Assembly (NCBI GenBank): GCA_905215015.1
Contig: CAJMOS010000002.1
Coordinates: 1 to 64,000 of the forward strand
Source: an uncultured bacterium
GTDB taxonomy: Bacteria; Spirochaetota; Spirochaetia; Sphaerochaetales; Sphaerochaetaceae
DNA: 64,000 nucleotides
Direction of reading: 5' to 3'
In this document: positions 34,582 through 43,356 of the stretch, one piece after another
Numbering within the stretch: the stretch's first letter is position 1
How the letters are laid out: every line of letters begins with the position of its first letter
Position numbers and translations under genes: made by a program
Notes under the pieces: model-generated
The model's database searches: none
Seen by the model: the letters and a program-made list of their open reading frames with translations, nothing else
Told to the model about the DNA's origin: nothing

Positions 34582-36458
34582 CGATTTCCTCGTCCTTGCC
34601 GGTAATGGTGGCTTGGTTCTAGCAAAACCCTTGCATATTGCATCATTCCAGTCGCTTTCAGGGCATCAAGTACGAGTTTCCGGTTTTGAGGTTTGTCGTA
34701 CTGGAGCAACGCCCTTTGCATGGACCGCTCCTTGCCTTTGGGAACGTAGATGGGGCGGAAGCCCATTCCCGGCCTGGGGTCGAGTCCGGTGTAGTACATG
34801 GTGGTGCTGACCGTTCCCGGAGTGGGATAGTACTCCTGTACCTGGTCGGGGACGAAGTGGTGGTCATGCATGTACAGGGCGAGGGAAATCGCGTCCTTCA
34901 GCGTGCTTCCCGGATGGGCTGCGATGAAATAGGGGATCAGGTACTGGCGTTTGCCTTGGCGGCGGTTTTCCCGTGCATAGGCGTCACAGAACATTTCGTA
35001 CAGTTCCACCCGCGGCTTGCCCATGGCGTCGAGCACCTCGGGGATGATGTGTTCCGGGGCGATCTTCAACTGTCCGGAGATGTTGTTTGCCACGATATGG
35101 GAGAGGAATTTCTTCTGGGTCTCCTCATCGCAGACCGCCATCAGCTGGTCGAAACGGATGCCGCTGCGGATGAACACCTTCTTCACTCTGGGAATCTTCT
35201 CGATCGCCTCGAGGATGTCGAGATACCGTCCGTGCCAGTCCTGCAGGTTGGGACATGGCCTGGGCCAGAGGCATTCCCTGGCGGGGCAAGGGCCGAATTT
35301 CTCCTGCTTTTTGCAGGCTTTCCCCTGGAAGTTGGCGGTCGGCCCTCCGACGTCATGGATATACCCCTTGAAGCCGGATAGCCGGACCAGGCGTTTTGCC
35401 TCGCGGACCAGGCTTTCCTTGCTGCGGGTCTGGATGATGCGTCCCTGGTGGCTGCTGATCGCGCAGAAGGAGCAGGCCCCATAGCAACCGCGGTTGCTGG
35501 TCAGGGAGAACTGTACCTCGGTAAGGGCGGGAATGCCGCCAAGCCTGTCGTAGTCCGGATGGGAGACAAAGGTGAAAGGGAGATCGTAAAGATGGTCGAA
35601 TTGTTCCTGGGAGAGAGGAAGCGAGGGAGGGTTCTGGATGACGGTCCGGTCCAGATGGTCCTGCAGCAGGCACTCCGGCTTCATCGCGTTCTCGTGCAGC
35701 ATCTTGGCCTGGAACGCCTCGGCGTAGAGCCTCTTTCCCCGCTCGGTAGGGATGTTGGATTTCTTGTCTCGCTCGGAGACTTCCTCGTAGGAGGGAAGAC
35801 GGACGAAGGGAAAACGGCAGGCGGTTTCCGCCTCGTCCTTCCTGACGGCGAAGACCGTCCCCCTGACGTCCCGCATCTCCTTGATGGACTCCCCTTTGGC
35901 AAGGCGGGTGGCGATTTCCACTACGGTCCTTTCTCCCATGCCGTAGCTGATCATGTCGGCTTTGGCGTCGATCAGGATGCTTTTCCTGACCAGGTCGGAC
36001 CAGAAATCATAGTGGGCGAGACGTCTGAGCGAGGCTTCGATTCCCCCGATGATGATCGGGCATTCCTTTCCATAGGCATGGCGCGCCTGCGAGGTATAGA
36101 CGATTGTCGGCCGGTCGGGACGATAGCCGCTCTTGCCCCCTGGGCTGTATTCGTCTTCGCTGCGGATTTTCCCGTTGGCGGTGTAGTGGAGTACCATGCT
36201 GTCGATGTTGCCGCCACTGATCATGGCGCAGAGACGGGGCTTGCCCATCTTCAGGAAATCCCGGTCGCTCTTCCAGTCGGGCTGGGCGATCAGGCCGACA
36301 CGGAAGCCTGCGTCCTCCAGCACCCTGCCTATCAGGGCATTGGCGAAGGAGGGATGGTCGACATAGGCGTCGGCGCTGATGAGGGCGATGTCGATCGAAT
36401 CCCATCCTCTGGCGTCCAAATCGGACTGACATACGGGAAGAAACAAGCTACGGTCCAT
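34578..36458 (-). CDS. ygiQ: YgiQ-family radical SAM protein (UPF0313)
   Basis: A 626-residue radical SAM protein of the YgiQ family; its substrate is not established. The N-terminal domain (SIDIALISADAYVDHPSF) and the motif CPIIIGGIEASLRRLAHYDFW are diagnostic. The cluster motif CX3CX2C lies in GCYGACSFCAIS near 324-332. The HPGSTLKDA and YYPTPGTVSTTMYYTG segments close the family signature. No Shine-Dalgarno precedes the ATG, and the promoter at 36468-36497 leaves almost no leader. Confidence 0.93.
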   Translation of the reverse strand: MDRSLFLPVCQSDLDARGWDSIDIALISADAYVDHPSFANALIGRVLEDAGFRVGLIAQPDWKSDRDFLKMGKPRLCAMISGGNIDSMVLHYTANGKIRSEDEYSPGGKSGYRPDRPTIVYTSQARHAYGKECPIIIGGIEASLRRLAHYDFWSDLVRKSILIDAKADMISYGMGERTVVEIATRLAKGESIKEMRDVRGTVFAVRKDEAETACRFPFVRLPSYEEVSERDKKSNIPTERGKRLYAEAFQAKMLHENAMKPECLLQDHLDRTVIQNPPSLPLSQEQFDHLYDLPFTFVSHPDYDRLGGIPALTEVQFSLTSNRGCYGACSFCAISSHQGRIIQTRSKESLVREAKRLVRLSGFKGYIHDVGGPTANFQGKACKKQEKFGPCPARECLWPRPCPNLQDWHGRYLDILEAIEKIPRVKKVFIRSGIRFDQLMAVCDEETQKKFLSHIVANNISGQLKIAPEHIIPEVLDAMGKPRVELYEMFCDAYARENRRQGKRQYLIPYFIAAHPGSTLKDAISLALYMHDHHFVPDQVQEYYPTPGTVSTTMYYTGLDPRPGMGFRPIYVPKGKERSMQRALLQYDKPQNRKLVLDALKATGMMQYARVLLEPSHHYRQGRGNR

Positions 36459-36467
36459 ATTCTATCC

Positions 36468-36497
36468 ATGATACTCGACAACAGCTGCGGTTGACAA
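36468..36497 (-). promoter_or_regulatory. Promoter of ygiQ
   Basis: Minus-strand TTGTCA (36497-36492), an 18-base spacer and TATCAT (36473-36468). The ATG follows nine bases after the -10 box. Confidence 0.55.
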
Positions 36498-36694
36498 TGG
36501 CGCTACAATGAGGTTTCTCTCATTTTGTAAGAAAATAATTACTTTAAATAGAATAAGATAAAAATTTTTAGTTGTGGTTTTGGTAAAGTGTGTTATCATG
36601 GGTCCGCAAATTGACTTTGGACTGGTGCGGGTGTATTTTAGAAAATGTGCTAAGTATCGACCGATGAGATTTTGCCCGTCACAAGGAGCTTATT

Positions 36695-38119
36695 TTGATT
36701 AAGGATTTGGTGCCGTTTGTTCATTTTTATGACCAGGATTTTGTCGACATGTACGACCGTTCTTGGGTCTGGATCGATGAACTCTGGAAATCGGGAACGA
36801 AGGAGAATGGGTTCGAGGGTGAATACCTTTCCTACCCGGGACAGACAACCTTCAACCAGTTCTCGAGTTGTTTTAGCACGCTCTTCCTTGTGTATAGCAA
36901 CCAGAACAACTCTCCGTTTCCCTCTCTGGACTTCTTTTATAAGAAGCAGGAGGACAATGGCGCCATCAGGGGGGAGTACTCCGTTGCCAACGGCAAGCCT
37001 GTGCTGACCGCCGACAACCCCGAGGGAGTCTTTCCTCCGCTTTTCTCCTACATGGAGTTCCAGTTCTACCACAAGATTGGGAACAAGAAGCGCCTGAAGG
37101 AGATTATGCCGGTCTTGGAAAAGCACTACGCTTGGCTCGTCCAGAAGTTCCAGAAGCCGAACGGTCTGTTCAGTGTTCCGGTTTCCGCCTGCCAGACGGG
37201 CAATATCAAGCGCGAGGGGGCTGTCTATCCGGTAGACTTCAACGCCATCGTCGCGCTGCATGTCCTGTATCTGTCCGCCATCGGCGACATCCTGAATGAC
37301 AAGGAGATTTCCTTCAAGTACAAACGCATCTACTTCGGCCTGAAGACCCGCATCAACAGCATGATGTGGGACCCTGAGACCAAGTTCTACTACGACCTTG
37401 ACGCCAACGAGAAGCGCTTGGATGTCAAGCATATCGGCGCCTTCTGGGTGTTGCTTGCCGAGGTGCCCAACGAGGAGCGGGCTGACGACCTGATCGCCAC
37501 CCTGAAGGACCCGAAGGAATTCGGGACCGAGAACCCGTTCCCCGGAGTTCCTATCTCTTCCCCCGCTTTCCGCGAGGAAGGCGACGGACTGAACGGCGGC
37601 GTCTCCACGATTTTCACCTACATGGTGGTCAAAGGGCTGGAGAAATACCACGAGTTTGTCTTCGCGCGCGAGTGCGCGATCCGGCATATGTACTTCCTGC
37701 TCGATACCCTGCATCCCGACGCGGAGACGATGGGTGACGTCTGGGAGGTCTACCTGCCCAACAAGGAAGGGTATTCGACCAGCAAGGACCTTCCCGGTTT
37801 CCCGAAGCGCCGCTTCATGCCCTCCACCGGCTTGGTGTCGATCACCATGATGATCGAGGACATCATAGGTCTGGATATTTCCCTGCCCCGCAAGACGGTC
37901 AACTGGGTGATGCCGAGCCTTGAGGCGATGGGAATCGAGCGCCTTTCCTTGAAGCGGAACATGATCACGATCCTCTCGAACAAGACCGACCGTGGCTGGG
38001 AAATCCGCCTGGAGAGCGAGAAGCTCTACTACTTCACCATCGAGATCCTTGACGAGCAGAAGAAAAAGACCCTTCCCATCCCGTCGGGCAAGTGCTCCAT
38101 GCTGATTGACAAACTGTGA
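36695..38119 (+). CDS. Trehalase-like / MGH1-type glycoside hydrolase
   Basis: A 474-residue cytoplasmic protein with the shape of an (alpha/alpha)6 glycosidase of the trehalase/GH63 kind; the substrate is not known. It shows RSWVWIDELW near residues 23-32, KPNGLFSVPVSACQTG near 154-169, and later the SPAFREEGDGLNGG and STGLVSITMM segments. A short beta-rich tail ends the chain. The start is a TTG at 36695, supported by AAGGAG six bases upstream. It stands alone between ygiQ and the EAL gene; the AT-rich upstream gap has a plausible TTGTGG/TATCAT promoter. Confidence 0.6.
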   Translation: MIKDLVPFVHFYDQDFVDMYDRSWVWIDELWKSGTKENGFEGEYLSYPGQTTFNQFSSCFSTLFLVYSNQNNSPFPSLDFFYKKQEDNGAIRGEYSVANGKPVLTADNPEGVFPPLFSYMEFQFYHKIGNKKRLKEIMPVLEKHYAWLVQKFQKPNGLFSVPVSACQTGNIKREGAVYPVDFNAIVALHVLYLSAIGDILNDKEISFKYKRIYFGLKTRINSMMWDPETKFYYDLDANEKRLDVKHIGAFWVLLAEVPNEERADDLIATLKDPKEFGTENPFPGVPISSPAFREEGDGLNGGVSTIFTYMVVKGLEKYHEFVFARECAIRHMYFLLDTLHPDAETMGDVWEVYLPNKEGYSTSKDLPGFPKRRFMPSTGLVSITMMIEDIIGLDISLPRKTVNWVMPSLEAMGIERLSLKRNMITILSNKTDRGWEIRLESEKLYYFTIEILDEQKKKTLPIPSGKCSMLIDKL

Positions 38120-38251
38120 GGTTGCCCGGACGAGATGTCGTCTTAGCCCTTTTCCCCCAGCTGGCTCACAAGGGCATTTTCCTGGTTGGCCTTCCTCGTT
38201 GCTTCCCATTGTGCGACCTGACCGCGGTTCGCTATACAGGAGATGATATCT

Positions 38252-40288
38252 ATGGATAACACGCCATCCGGATGCTACATGATTGACGAGCATTACACCA
38301 TCGTAAGCGTGAATCGTGTAGCGAAAGAGATGTATCCCCAGCTGAGGGAGGGAGAGAAGTGCTACCGTTGCCTTGGGAGAGTCGATGCTCCCTGCGAACT
38401 CTGTCCGGTCCATGGCGGGCGTAATGGCCCGAACACCTATCATGATCCTATCCGTGGGATAGCGGAGATTGTCGATGCCGTGGAAGTTCCTCTGGAAGGC
38501 CATGGACTATGCCATATCCTGGTGTTCCAAACAGTGGGGGAAAAAGAGGAACTCGCGGCGACGCTTCCCACTTCGTCGGCTGGTTTGAGGGAGCTGTCCT
38601 TCGTCAAGGCGCTGACAGCCGACTACCGTCATGTGTTTTCCATCGACATGAAAACCCGCAAGGGATATGTATACCGGAGGAACGGCATACAGATTGAAGC
38701 CTTGGAAGTGTTTCAGCATCCAATAGACTACGAGAATGTGGTCCGGCAGTGCGTCGAACGGAATGTCTATGCCGACGACCAGGAGATGCTCCTGAAGGAG
38801 TGCGACCTAGCCTTTCTCGGCGGATATCTCCGGACAAATGAGTCGCTTCTTCTCCATTACCGTATCAGGGAAGGACGGGAGATGCACTACAATTATGTCA
38901 AGTTCGTGCGGATTGGCGAAGCGGAGACATTCGAGCATGTGCTTGTCGGAATCGCGTGCGAGGATGGAAGCGTGCTGGCAGCCAAGAAAACCGAGGAGCT
39001 GGAACGGAACCTTTCCCTTGTAGAGGTGGATTCCCTTACTGGCCTGTACACGAAGGAAGCCTTCTTCCTCTATAGCGAGAAACTCCGTCAGGCGCATCCG
39101 GACAAGGACTTCGATTTCTGCATGTTGCAGGTGGGTGACCTGGCGACATTGAACCGTCGATACGGAAGAAACAAGGTCGACCAGCTGTTGCGTCTGGTCG
39201 GGCGGACCCTTACGGAATACAAGGATGACACGACCTGTCTCATGTATATGGGCACAGGCAGTTTCGCATGCTACCACGGTACGATGGAGGGAACCTTGTG
39301 CAGGAGCAAGTGCGAGGCTTTTTCCCAGCAGGTCAGGCGGGAGAGCGCGATGACGGATGCCACGTTGAAGTGGTCGGTGTATGTCGCCCCGCGTCATGAC
39401 TTGTGCGTGGAAGACATCTTGGAGAAAACGCAGTATGCCTTGTCCACCATCCGTACCAACACCAGCGAGAACTATGTGGAATTCGACCAGTCCATGGTGG
39501 ACCGCATGGAATGGGAGAAATCGATTGAAGCCCACTTCGGGCAAGCGCTCGCGGACCACGAGATTTCTGTATGGTACCAGCCGAAATATCTGGTTGGCTC
39601 CGGAAAGATTGTAGGGGCCGAAGCCTTGGCCAGGTGGATTCGCCCGGATGGCAGCAGCATCTCCCCTGCGCAGTTCATTCCGATTCTCGAACGGAGCGGG
39701 AAAATCCGGCAACTGGACGAGCATGTCTTCCGGACTGTCTGCCAGATGGAGAGAAGGCTGATGGAAAGGGGATATCGCTTTTTGCCTGTTTCGGTGAACC
39801 TGTCCCGTGCGAGCGCGTATGACGGGGATACTGCGAGCCGATACAAGGAAATCGCCTCGGAACATGCGGTTCCCTTTGGCAATCTTCCTATAGAGATCAC
39901 CGAAAGCGCGGCGGTCAACGACAAGGAGATCAATATCCTTGCCGGCACCCTGACCGAAAAGGGCTTTCCTTTGCACATGGACGACTTCGGCGCGGGGTTC
40001 TCCTCGCTGGTTTCCCTCGAGTCCATCCCCTTTGAAAGCATCAAGCTGGACAAGTCCCTGATCGATTTCATCGGCAGGAAGGCGAGCGAGAGCCTTTTGA
40101 CGCATATCATTTCCTACGCCAAGGAAACGGGAAAGGTCGTGGTCGCCGAGGGTGTGGAGACCGCGGAACAGTATGAGTTCCTGAAACGGGCCGGTTGCGA
40201 CATGGTCCAAGGATTCTTCTTCAGCAAGCCTCTGGACGAGGACGCGTTCTGGAGACTGCTGGAGACCAAGGTGGACAAAGCCCTGTAA
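38252..40288 (+). CDS. PAS-like / degenerate GGDEF / EAL protein, probable c-di-GMP phosphodiesterase
   Basis: A 678-residue cytoplasmic signalling protein. The N-terminal domain resembles a PAS fold and carries a cysteine motif, CYRCLGRVDAPCELCP. The middle GGDEF-like domain has lost its signature (GTGSF in place of GGDEF), so it should not synthesise c-di-GMP. The C-terminal EAL domain keeps the catalytic set: EALARW, VSVNLSR, ITES, DDFGAG, IKLDKSLI, EGVET and QGFFFSKP. It is therefore predicted to hydrolyse c-di-GMP to pGpG. The ATG at 38252 has AGGAG nine bases upstream; the ATG at 38243 is too close to that site. Confidence 0.85.
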   Translation: MDNTPSGCYMIDEHYTIVSVNRVAKEMYPQLREGEKCYRCLGRVDAPCELCPVHGGRNGPNTYHDPIRGIAEIVDAVEVPLEGHGLCHILVFQTVGEKEELAATLPTSSAGLRELSFVKALTADYRHVFSIDMKTRKGYVYRRNGIQIEALEVFQHPIDYENVVRQCVERNVYADDQEMLLKECDLAFLGGYLRTNESLLLHYRIREGREMHYNYVKFVRIGEAETFEHVLVGIACEDGSVLAAKKTEELERNLSLVEVDSLTGLYTKEAFFLYSEKLRQAHPDKDFDFCMLQVGDLATLNRRYGRNKVDQLLRLVGRTLTEYKDDTTCLMYMGTGSFACYHGTMEGTLCRSKCEAFSQQVRRESAMTDATLKWSVYVAPRHDLCVEDILEKTQYALSTIRTNTSENYVEFDQSMVDRMEWEKSIEAHFGQALADHEISVWYQPKYLVGSGKIVGAEALARWIRPDGSSISPAQFIPILERSGKIRQLDEHVFRTVCQMERRLMERGYRFLPVSVNLSRASAYDGDTASRYKEIASEHAVPFGNLPIEITESAAVNDKEINILAGTLTEKGFPLHMDDFGAGFSSLVSLESIPFESIKLDKSLIDFIGRKASESLLTHIISYAKETGKVVVAEGVETAEQYEFLKRAGCDMVQGFFFSKPLDEDAFWRLLETKVDKAL

Positions 40289-40312
40289 AAATGGAACAAG
40301 GTTCCGAATTCG

Positions 40313-40341
40313 TTGCATCATTGCGTAATGAATGGTACACT
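40313..40341 (+). promoter_or_regulatory. Promoter of the SDR gene
   Basis: TTGCAT (40313-40318), a 17-base spacer and TACACT (40336-40341), followed by a leader of about 25 bases with AAGGAG at 40358-40363. Confidence 0.5.
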
Positions 40342-40372
40342 AGATATACATTTCGTTAAGGAGTCTGTCAGA

Positions 40373-41176
40373 ATGGATTTCACTCAGAACTTTTCACTGA
40401 AGGGGAAGGTCGCTTGGGTTACCGGCGCCTCCTACGGTATTGGTTTTGGAATCGCGACCGCGTTCGCCCAGGCTGGTGCCACCATTGTGTTCAATGATCT
40501 CACCCAGGAGAAGGTCGACAAAGGCCTTGATTCGTACAAGGCCGAGGGCATCCAGGCCCACGGGTATGTCTGCAACGTCTGCGACGAGGAGGCCGTGAAG
40601 GCGACCATCGAGCAGATCCACAAGGACGTCGGCCTGATCGACATCCTTGTCAACAACGCCGGCATCATCAAGAGAATCCCGATGCTGGAGATGAAGGTCG
40701 AGGATTTCCGCGCCGTCGTCGATGTCGACCTGAACGCCCCGTTCATCGTCAGCAAGAACGTGATTCCCGACATGATCAAGAAAGGGCATGGCAAGATTAT
40801 CAACATCTGCTCCATGATGAGCGAGCTCGGCCGTGAGACCGTCAGCGCCTACGCCGCCGCCAAGGGTGGCCTGAAGATGCTGACCAGAAACATCTGCTCC
40901 GAGTACGGCAAGTACAACATCCAGTGCAACGGCATCGGACCTGGCTACATCGCCACTCCGCAGACCGCGCCTCTCAGGGAGAGACAACCTGACGGTTCCC
41001 GCCACCCGTTCGATTCCTTCATTGTCTCCAAGACCCCGGCCGAGAGATGGGGAGACCCGAAGGATCTGCAGGGTCCGGCAGTCTTCTTGGCCTCCGATGC
41101 CTCCAACTTCGTCAACGGACATATCCTGTATGTCGATGGCGGTATCCTGGCCTACATCGGTCGCCAGCCCCAGTAA
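40373..41176 (+). CDS. Short-chain dehydrogenase, gluconate 5-dehydrogenase / DhuD-like
   Basis: NAD(P)-dependent oxidoreductase of the classical SDR family, 267 residues. The cofactor motif TGASYGIG lies at 17-24, NNAG near 92-95, the catalytic Ser in INICSMMSE and Tyr160/Lys164 in YAAAK. The C-terminal FVNGHILYVDGGILAYIG matches enzymes annotated gluconate 5-dehydrogenase. In streptococci such a gene within glycosaminoglycan clusters encodes DhuD, which reduces the keto-sugar acid made from unsaturated uronate. Because a GH88 gene lies 8 kb away, that role is plausible here. The ATG at 40373 has AAGGAG; a strong terminator follows. Confidence 0.85.
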   Translation: MDFTQNFSLKGKVAWVTGASYGIGFGIATAFAQAGATIVFNDLTQEKVDKGLDSYKAEGIQAHGYVCNVCDEEAVKATIEQIHKDVGLIDILVNNAGIIKRIPMLEMKVEDFRAVVDVDLNAPFIVSKNVIPDMIKKGHGKIINICSMMSELGRETVSAYAAAKGGLKMLTRNICSEYGKYNIQCNGIGPGYIATPQTAPLRERQPDGSRHPFDSFIVSKTPAERWGDPKDLQGPAVFLASDASNFVNGHILYVDGGILAYIGRQPQ

Positions 41177-41210
41177 CCTTTCCAGCAGCCATTCCCCCTT
41201 GGGTCGAAGC

Positions 41211-41230
41211 AATCCCCGAGGGGGATTTTT
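41211..41230 (+). terminator. Intrinsic terminator of the SDR gene
   Basis: AATCCCC (41211-41217), loop GAG and GGGGATT (41221-41227), with the T run to 41230. Confidence 0.8.
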
Positions 41231-41560
41231 CTGGTTCGAATCAGCATTTTGCGGGAGTTCCCGTAGATCTTGGAGAAGAAATACCGGGTATCCTTGGACC
41301 CGTAAGTAATCTTGCGTTCGGTAGCGGCTGTCCAGCACCCCTTCGGGCACGGTCATACCATGATACGGCCACTCATGAGAATGCTGTCTTTCCTTATTTG
41401 AGCTGCTACGTGCCATCTTGAGACTTCATGCCTCCATGGTCCCTTGTGTTTCCGCTTCATCCCACAAACATCTGTATTGAGCCATTTTCTCATTGGTTCG
41501 TCCGGCCTGACCGCAAACCTTTGGAAACAGATTTTTACTATAGGGATAGGAAAAATAGCT
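41231..41560. other. Intergenic region with no recognised feature
   Basis: Some 330 bases between the SDR terminator and the lipoprotein promoter. The open frames here have no family resemblance and no ribosome-binding sites. I see no RNA gene or repeat. Confidence 0.6.
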
Positions 41561-41588
41561 TTGTATCCATCAAATGGCATGCTAAACT
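41561..41588 (+). promoter_or_regulatory. Candidate promoter of the lipoprotein gene
   Basis: TTGTAT (41561-41566), a 16-base spacer and TAAACT (41583-41588), about 45 bases before the AAGGAG and ATG. Confidence 0.4.
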
Positions 41589-41638
41589 GTCGAAAAACTC
41601 CAATACTCTGGAGGTTCCACACAAGGAGAAACCCTATC

Positions 41639-42421
41639 ATGAAGAGATTCCTACTTCCTATCCTTGCTCTTTCATTCATGCTGTTGCTGGCAGGGTGTGA
41701 CGACAGTTCTTCCGGTTCCCGGTCTGTGTCTCTCACGGAAACGCTGGGAGGGAAGACCTTCCATGCGGACCTTTCATCCGAAGCGACTCCCAAGGCGACA
41801 GATCTCAGCGAGCTTGAAGACCTGTATTTCACCTTCGCGGACGATGCGGCAACAGTGGAGGTGGTAGCGGTATACGAAGACCATTCCTTGGAATCGGAAA
41901 CGGTTCCTGTTACCCAGAACGATGCCGGGAACGCACAGTTCGAGTCCTCCTCTGGACCTTGGACCTTCGAGATTGATCCGGAAAGCGAAGACCTGAGTGG
42001 AAACTATGGCTCCCAAACCGTCTCCTGCAACATGGAGGTGATTGGAAGCGTTGGTCCCGAGTATGAATACAAAGGCAAAGAATACTACGGGCTTTCCGAC
42101 AACAGATGTACAGCGTTCGCCATCACGTTCATGAGCGACGAGGTGAAGTATGGCTTGGATTCTGCGGAATTGATGACCAAGCAACTAACAACTTCCAAAA
42201 AAATTGATTATGAGGCAGAAGGTCTTAAGTCGGTCGGATCGATGGCCTATACGGATGAACAATGGGAAATGCACGAAGGGTCCTTTTCCATCACGCTTCA
42301 TGGAGAAGCGTATGACTGCCGCTTTGTCGGTCCCGATCTGATCAGGGTGAAAAACATGGGAAACCCCGACTTGGCATACTTCCTGAAACGCAATCAGGCC
42401 TATCCTGGCAGCAGCACATGA
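41639..42421 (+). CDS. Putative lipoprotein of unknown function
   Basis: A 260-residue exported protein. The signal peptide MKRFLLPILALSFMLLLAGC ends in a lipobox LAGC, with Cys20 as the lipidated residue, so it should be anchored in a membrane. The mature part is acidic and rich in Ser, Glu and Asp (DDSSSGSRSVSLTET, DPESEDLSG), with strands typical of a beta barrel or sandwich. I recognise no family. The ATG at 41639 has AAGGAG upstream; the open frame before it is not coding. It stands alone, convergent with recR. Confidence 0.75.
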   Translation: MKRFLLPILALSFMLLLAGCDDSSSGSRSVSLTETLGGKTFHADLSSEATPKATDLSELEDLYFTFADDAATVEVVAVYEDHSLESETVPVTQNDAGNAQFESSSGPWTFEIDPESEDLSGNYGSQTVSCNMEVIGSVGPEYEYKGKEYYGLSDNRCTAFAITFMSDEVKYGLDSAELMTKQLTTSKKIDYEAEGLKSVGSMAYTDEQWEMHEGSFSITLHGEAYDCRFVGPDLIRVKNMGNPDLAYFLKRNQAYPGSST

Positions 42422-42449
42422 TCGGGTGCGAGGGCGCGTGTCAGTGCCC

Positions 42450-43049
42450 TCACAGCTTGATCCTGCGTTCCAGCGAGCGGGCCAGCGTGTTGCGGTCGAC
42501 GTACTCGATGTCGCCTCCGTAAGGAAGTCCGCGTGCCAGCCGGGTAACGGTGATTTCCGGATGGTCTTTCAGAAGACGGCCGATATAGAGCGCCGTCGTC
42601 TCCCCTTCGTCGGTCGGATTGGTGGCGAGGATCACCTCTTTGATCTGTCCTTCGGCGATGCGCTTCATCAGCTTTCCGAAGTGCAGGTCCTCAGGGCCGA
42701 TTCCATCAAGCGGGCTGATCGCGCCGCCCAGGACGAAAAAGAGGCCACGGTATCCAGCGCCGCTGCCCAGGATGGTGGCGACATCCTGCGGTTGCTCGAC
42801 GATGCACAACTGGCTCTTGTCCCTCGTCGGGTCGGAACAGATTTCGCAGGGACTGGTTTCGGTGAACTGACCGCAGACAGGACAGGGGAAGACCTTCTCC
42901 TTGATGGTGGCGATCGACTCGCCCAACAGCTTGTTGAAGGCCTGGTCGCTCTTCTGGTCGATTAGATGGTAGGCGATACGCTGGGCGCTTTTGGGACCGA
43001 CGCCGGGCAATTTCGCCAACAGCGAGATCAAAGTATCGAGACTGGTCAT
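42450..43049 (-). CDS. recR: Recombination mediator RecR
   Basis: RecR works with RecF/RecO to load RecA at gaps. The 199-residue protein has the N-terminal helix-hairpin-helix (LAKLPGVGPKSAQRIA), the zinc finger CPVC...CEIC near 56-72, and the TOPRIM domain (CIVEQPQDV, NPTDEGETTA). It ends with the Walker B-like GGDIEYVDRNTL. Its start overlaps the ybaB stop by four bases. The dnaX-ybaB-recR order is conserved in many bacteria. Confidence 0.97.
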   Translation of the reverse strand: MTSLDTLISLLAKLPGVGPKSAQRIAYHLIDQKSDQAFNKLLGESIATIKEKVFPCPVCGQFTETSPCEICSDPTRDKSQLCIVEQPQDVATILGSGAGYRGLFFVLGGAISPLDGIGPEDLHFGKLMKRIAEGQIKEVILATNPTDEGETTALYIGRLLKDHPEITVTRLARGLPYGGDIEYVDRNTLARSLERRIKL

Positions 43050-43345
43050 GACGGCATGCCACCGAGCATTCCCATGCCCTGTTCCTTGATCAGTTCCTGA
43101 ACCTTCTTGATGGCCTCGTTGGTGGCTGAGGCAACCAAAACCTCGACGGTATGCTGGTCTTCGGGTGTCATCAGCTGTACGTCAATGGAGACGCTTTGCA
43201 CGTTGCACAGTCCGTTGACGGTCACCTTCACCATTCCCGCACCTGCTTCACCGGTGGCGGTAATATCCTGCATTTTGTTCTGGAGCTGCTGCATCTGGTT
43301 CTGCAGCTGTCCCATGTTCTTCAAGAAATCGAATGGGTTGTTCAT
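43046..43345 (-). CDS. ybaB: YbaB/EbfC family nucleoid-associated protein
   Basis: A 99-residue DNA-binding protein that forms a tweezer-like dimer on the nucleoid. It has the amphipathic N-terminal helix NMGQLQNQMQQLQNKMQDI, the GAGMVKVTVNGLCNVQSVSI strands and the C-terminal ATNEAIKKVQELIKEQ helix. It lies between dnaX (11-base gap) and recR (4-base overlap), as in the classic operon. Confidence 0.95.
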   Translation of the reverse strand: MNNPFDFLKNMGQLQNQMQQLQNKMQDITATGEAGAGMVKVTVNGLCNVQSVSIDVQLMTPEDQHTVEVLVASATNEAIKKVQELIKEQGMGMLGGMPS

Positions 43346-43356
43346 GGTTGCTTCCT

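Noticed and set aside
41353..41832. 159-residue minus-strand frame before the lipoprotein gene
   Set aside because: It overlaps the lipoprotein signal peptide region antisense and has no recognisable features or ribosome-binding site.
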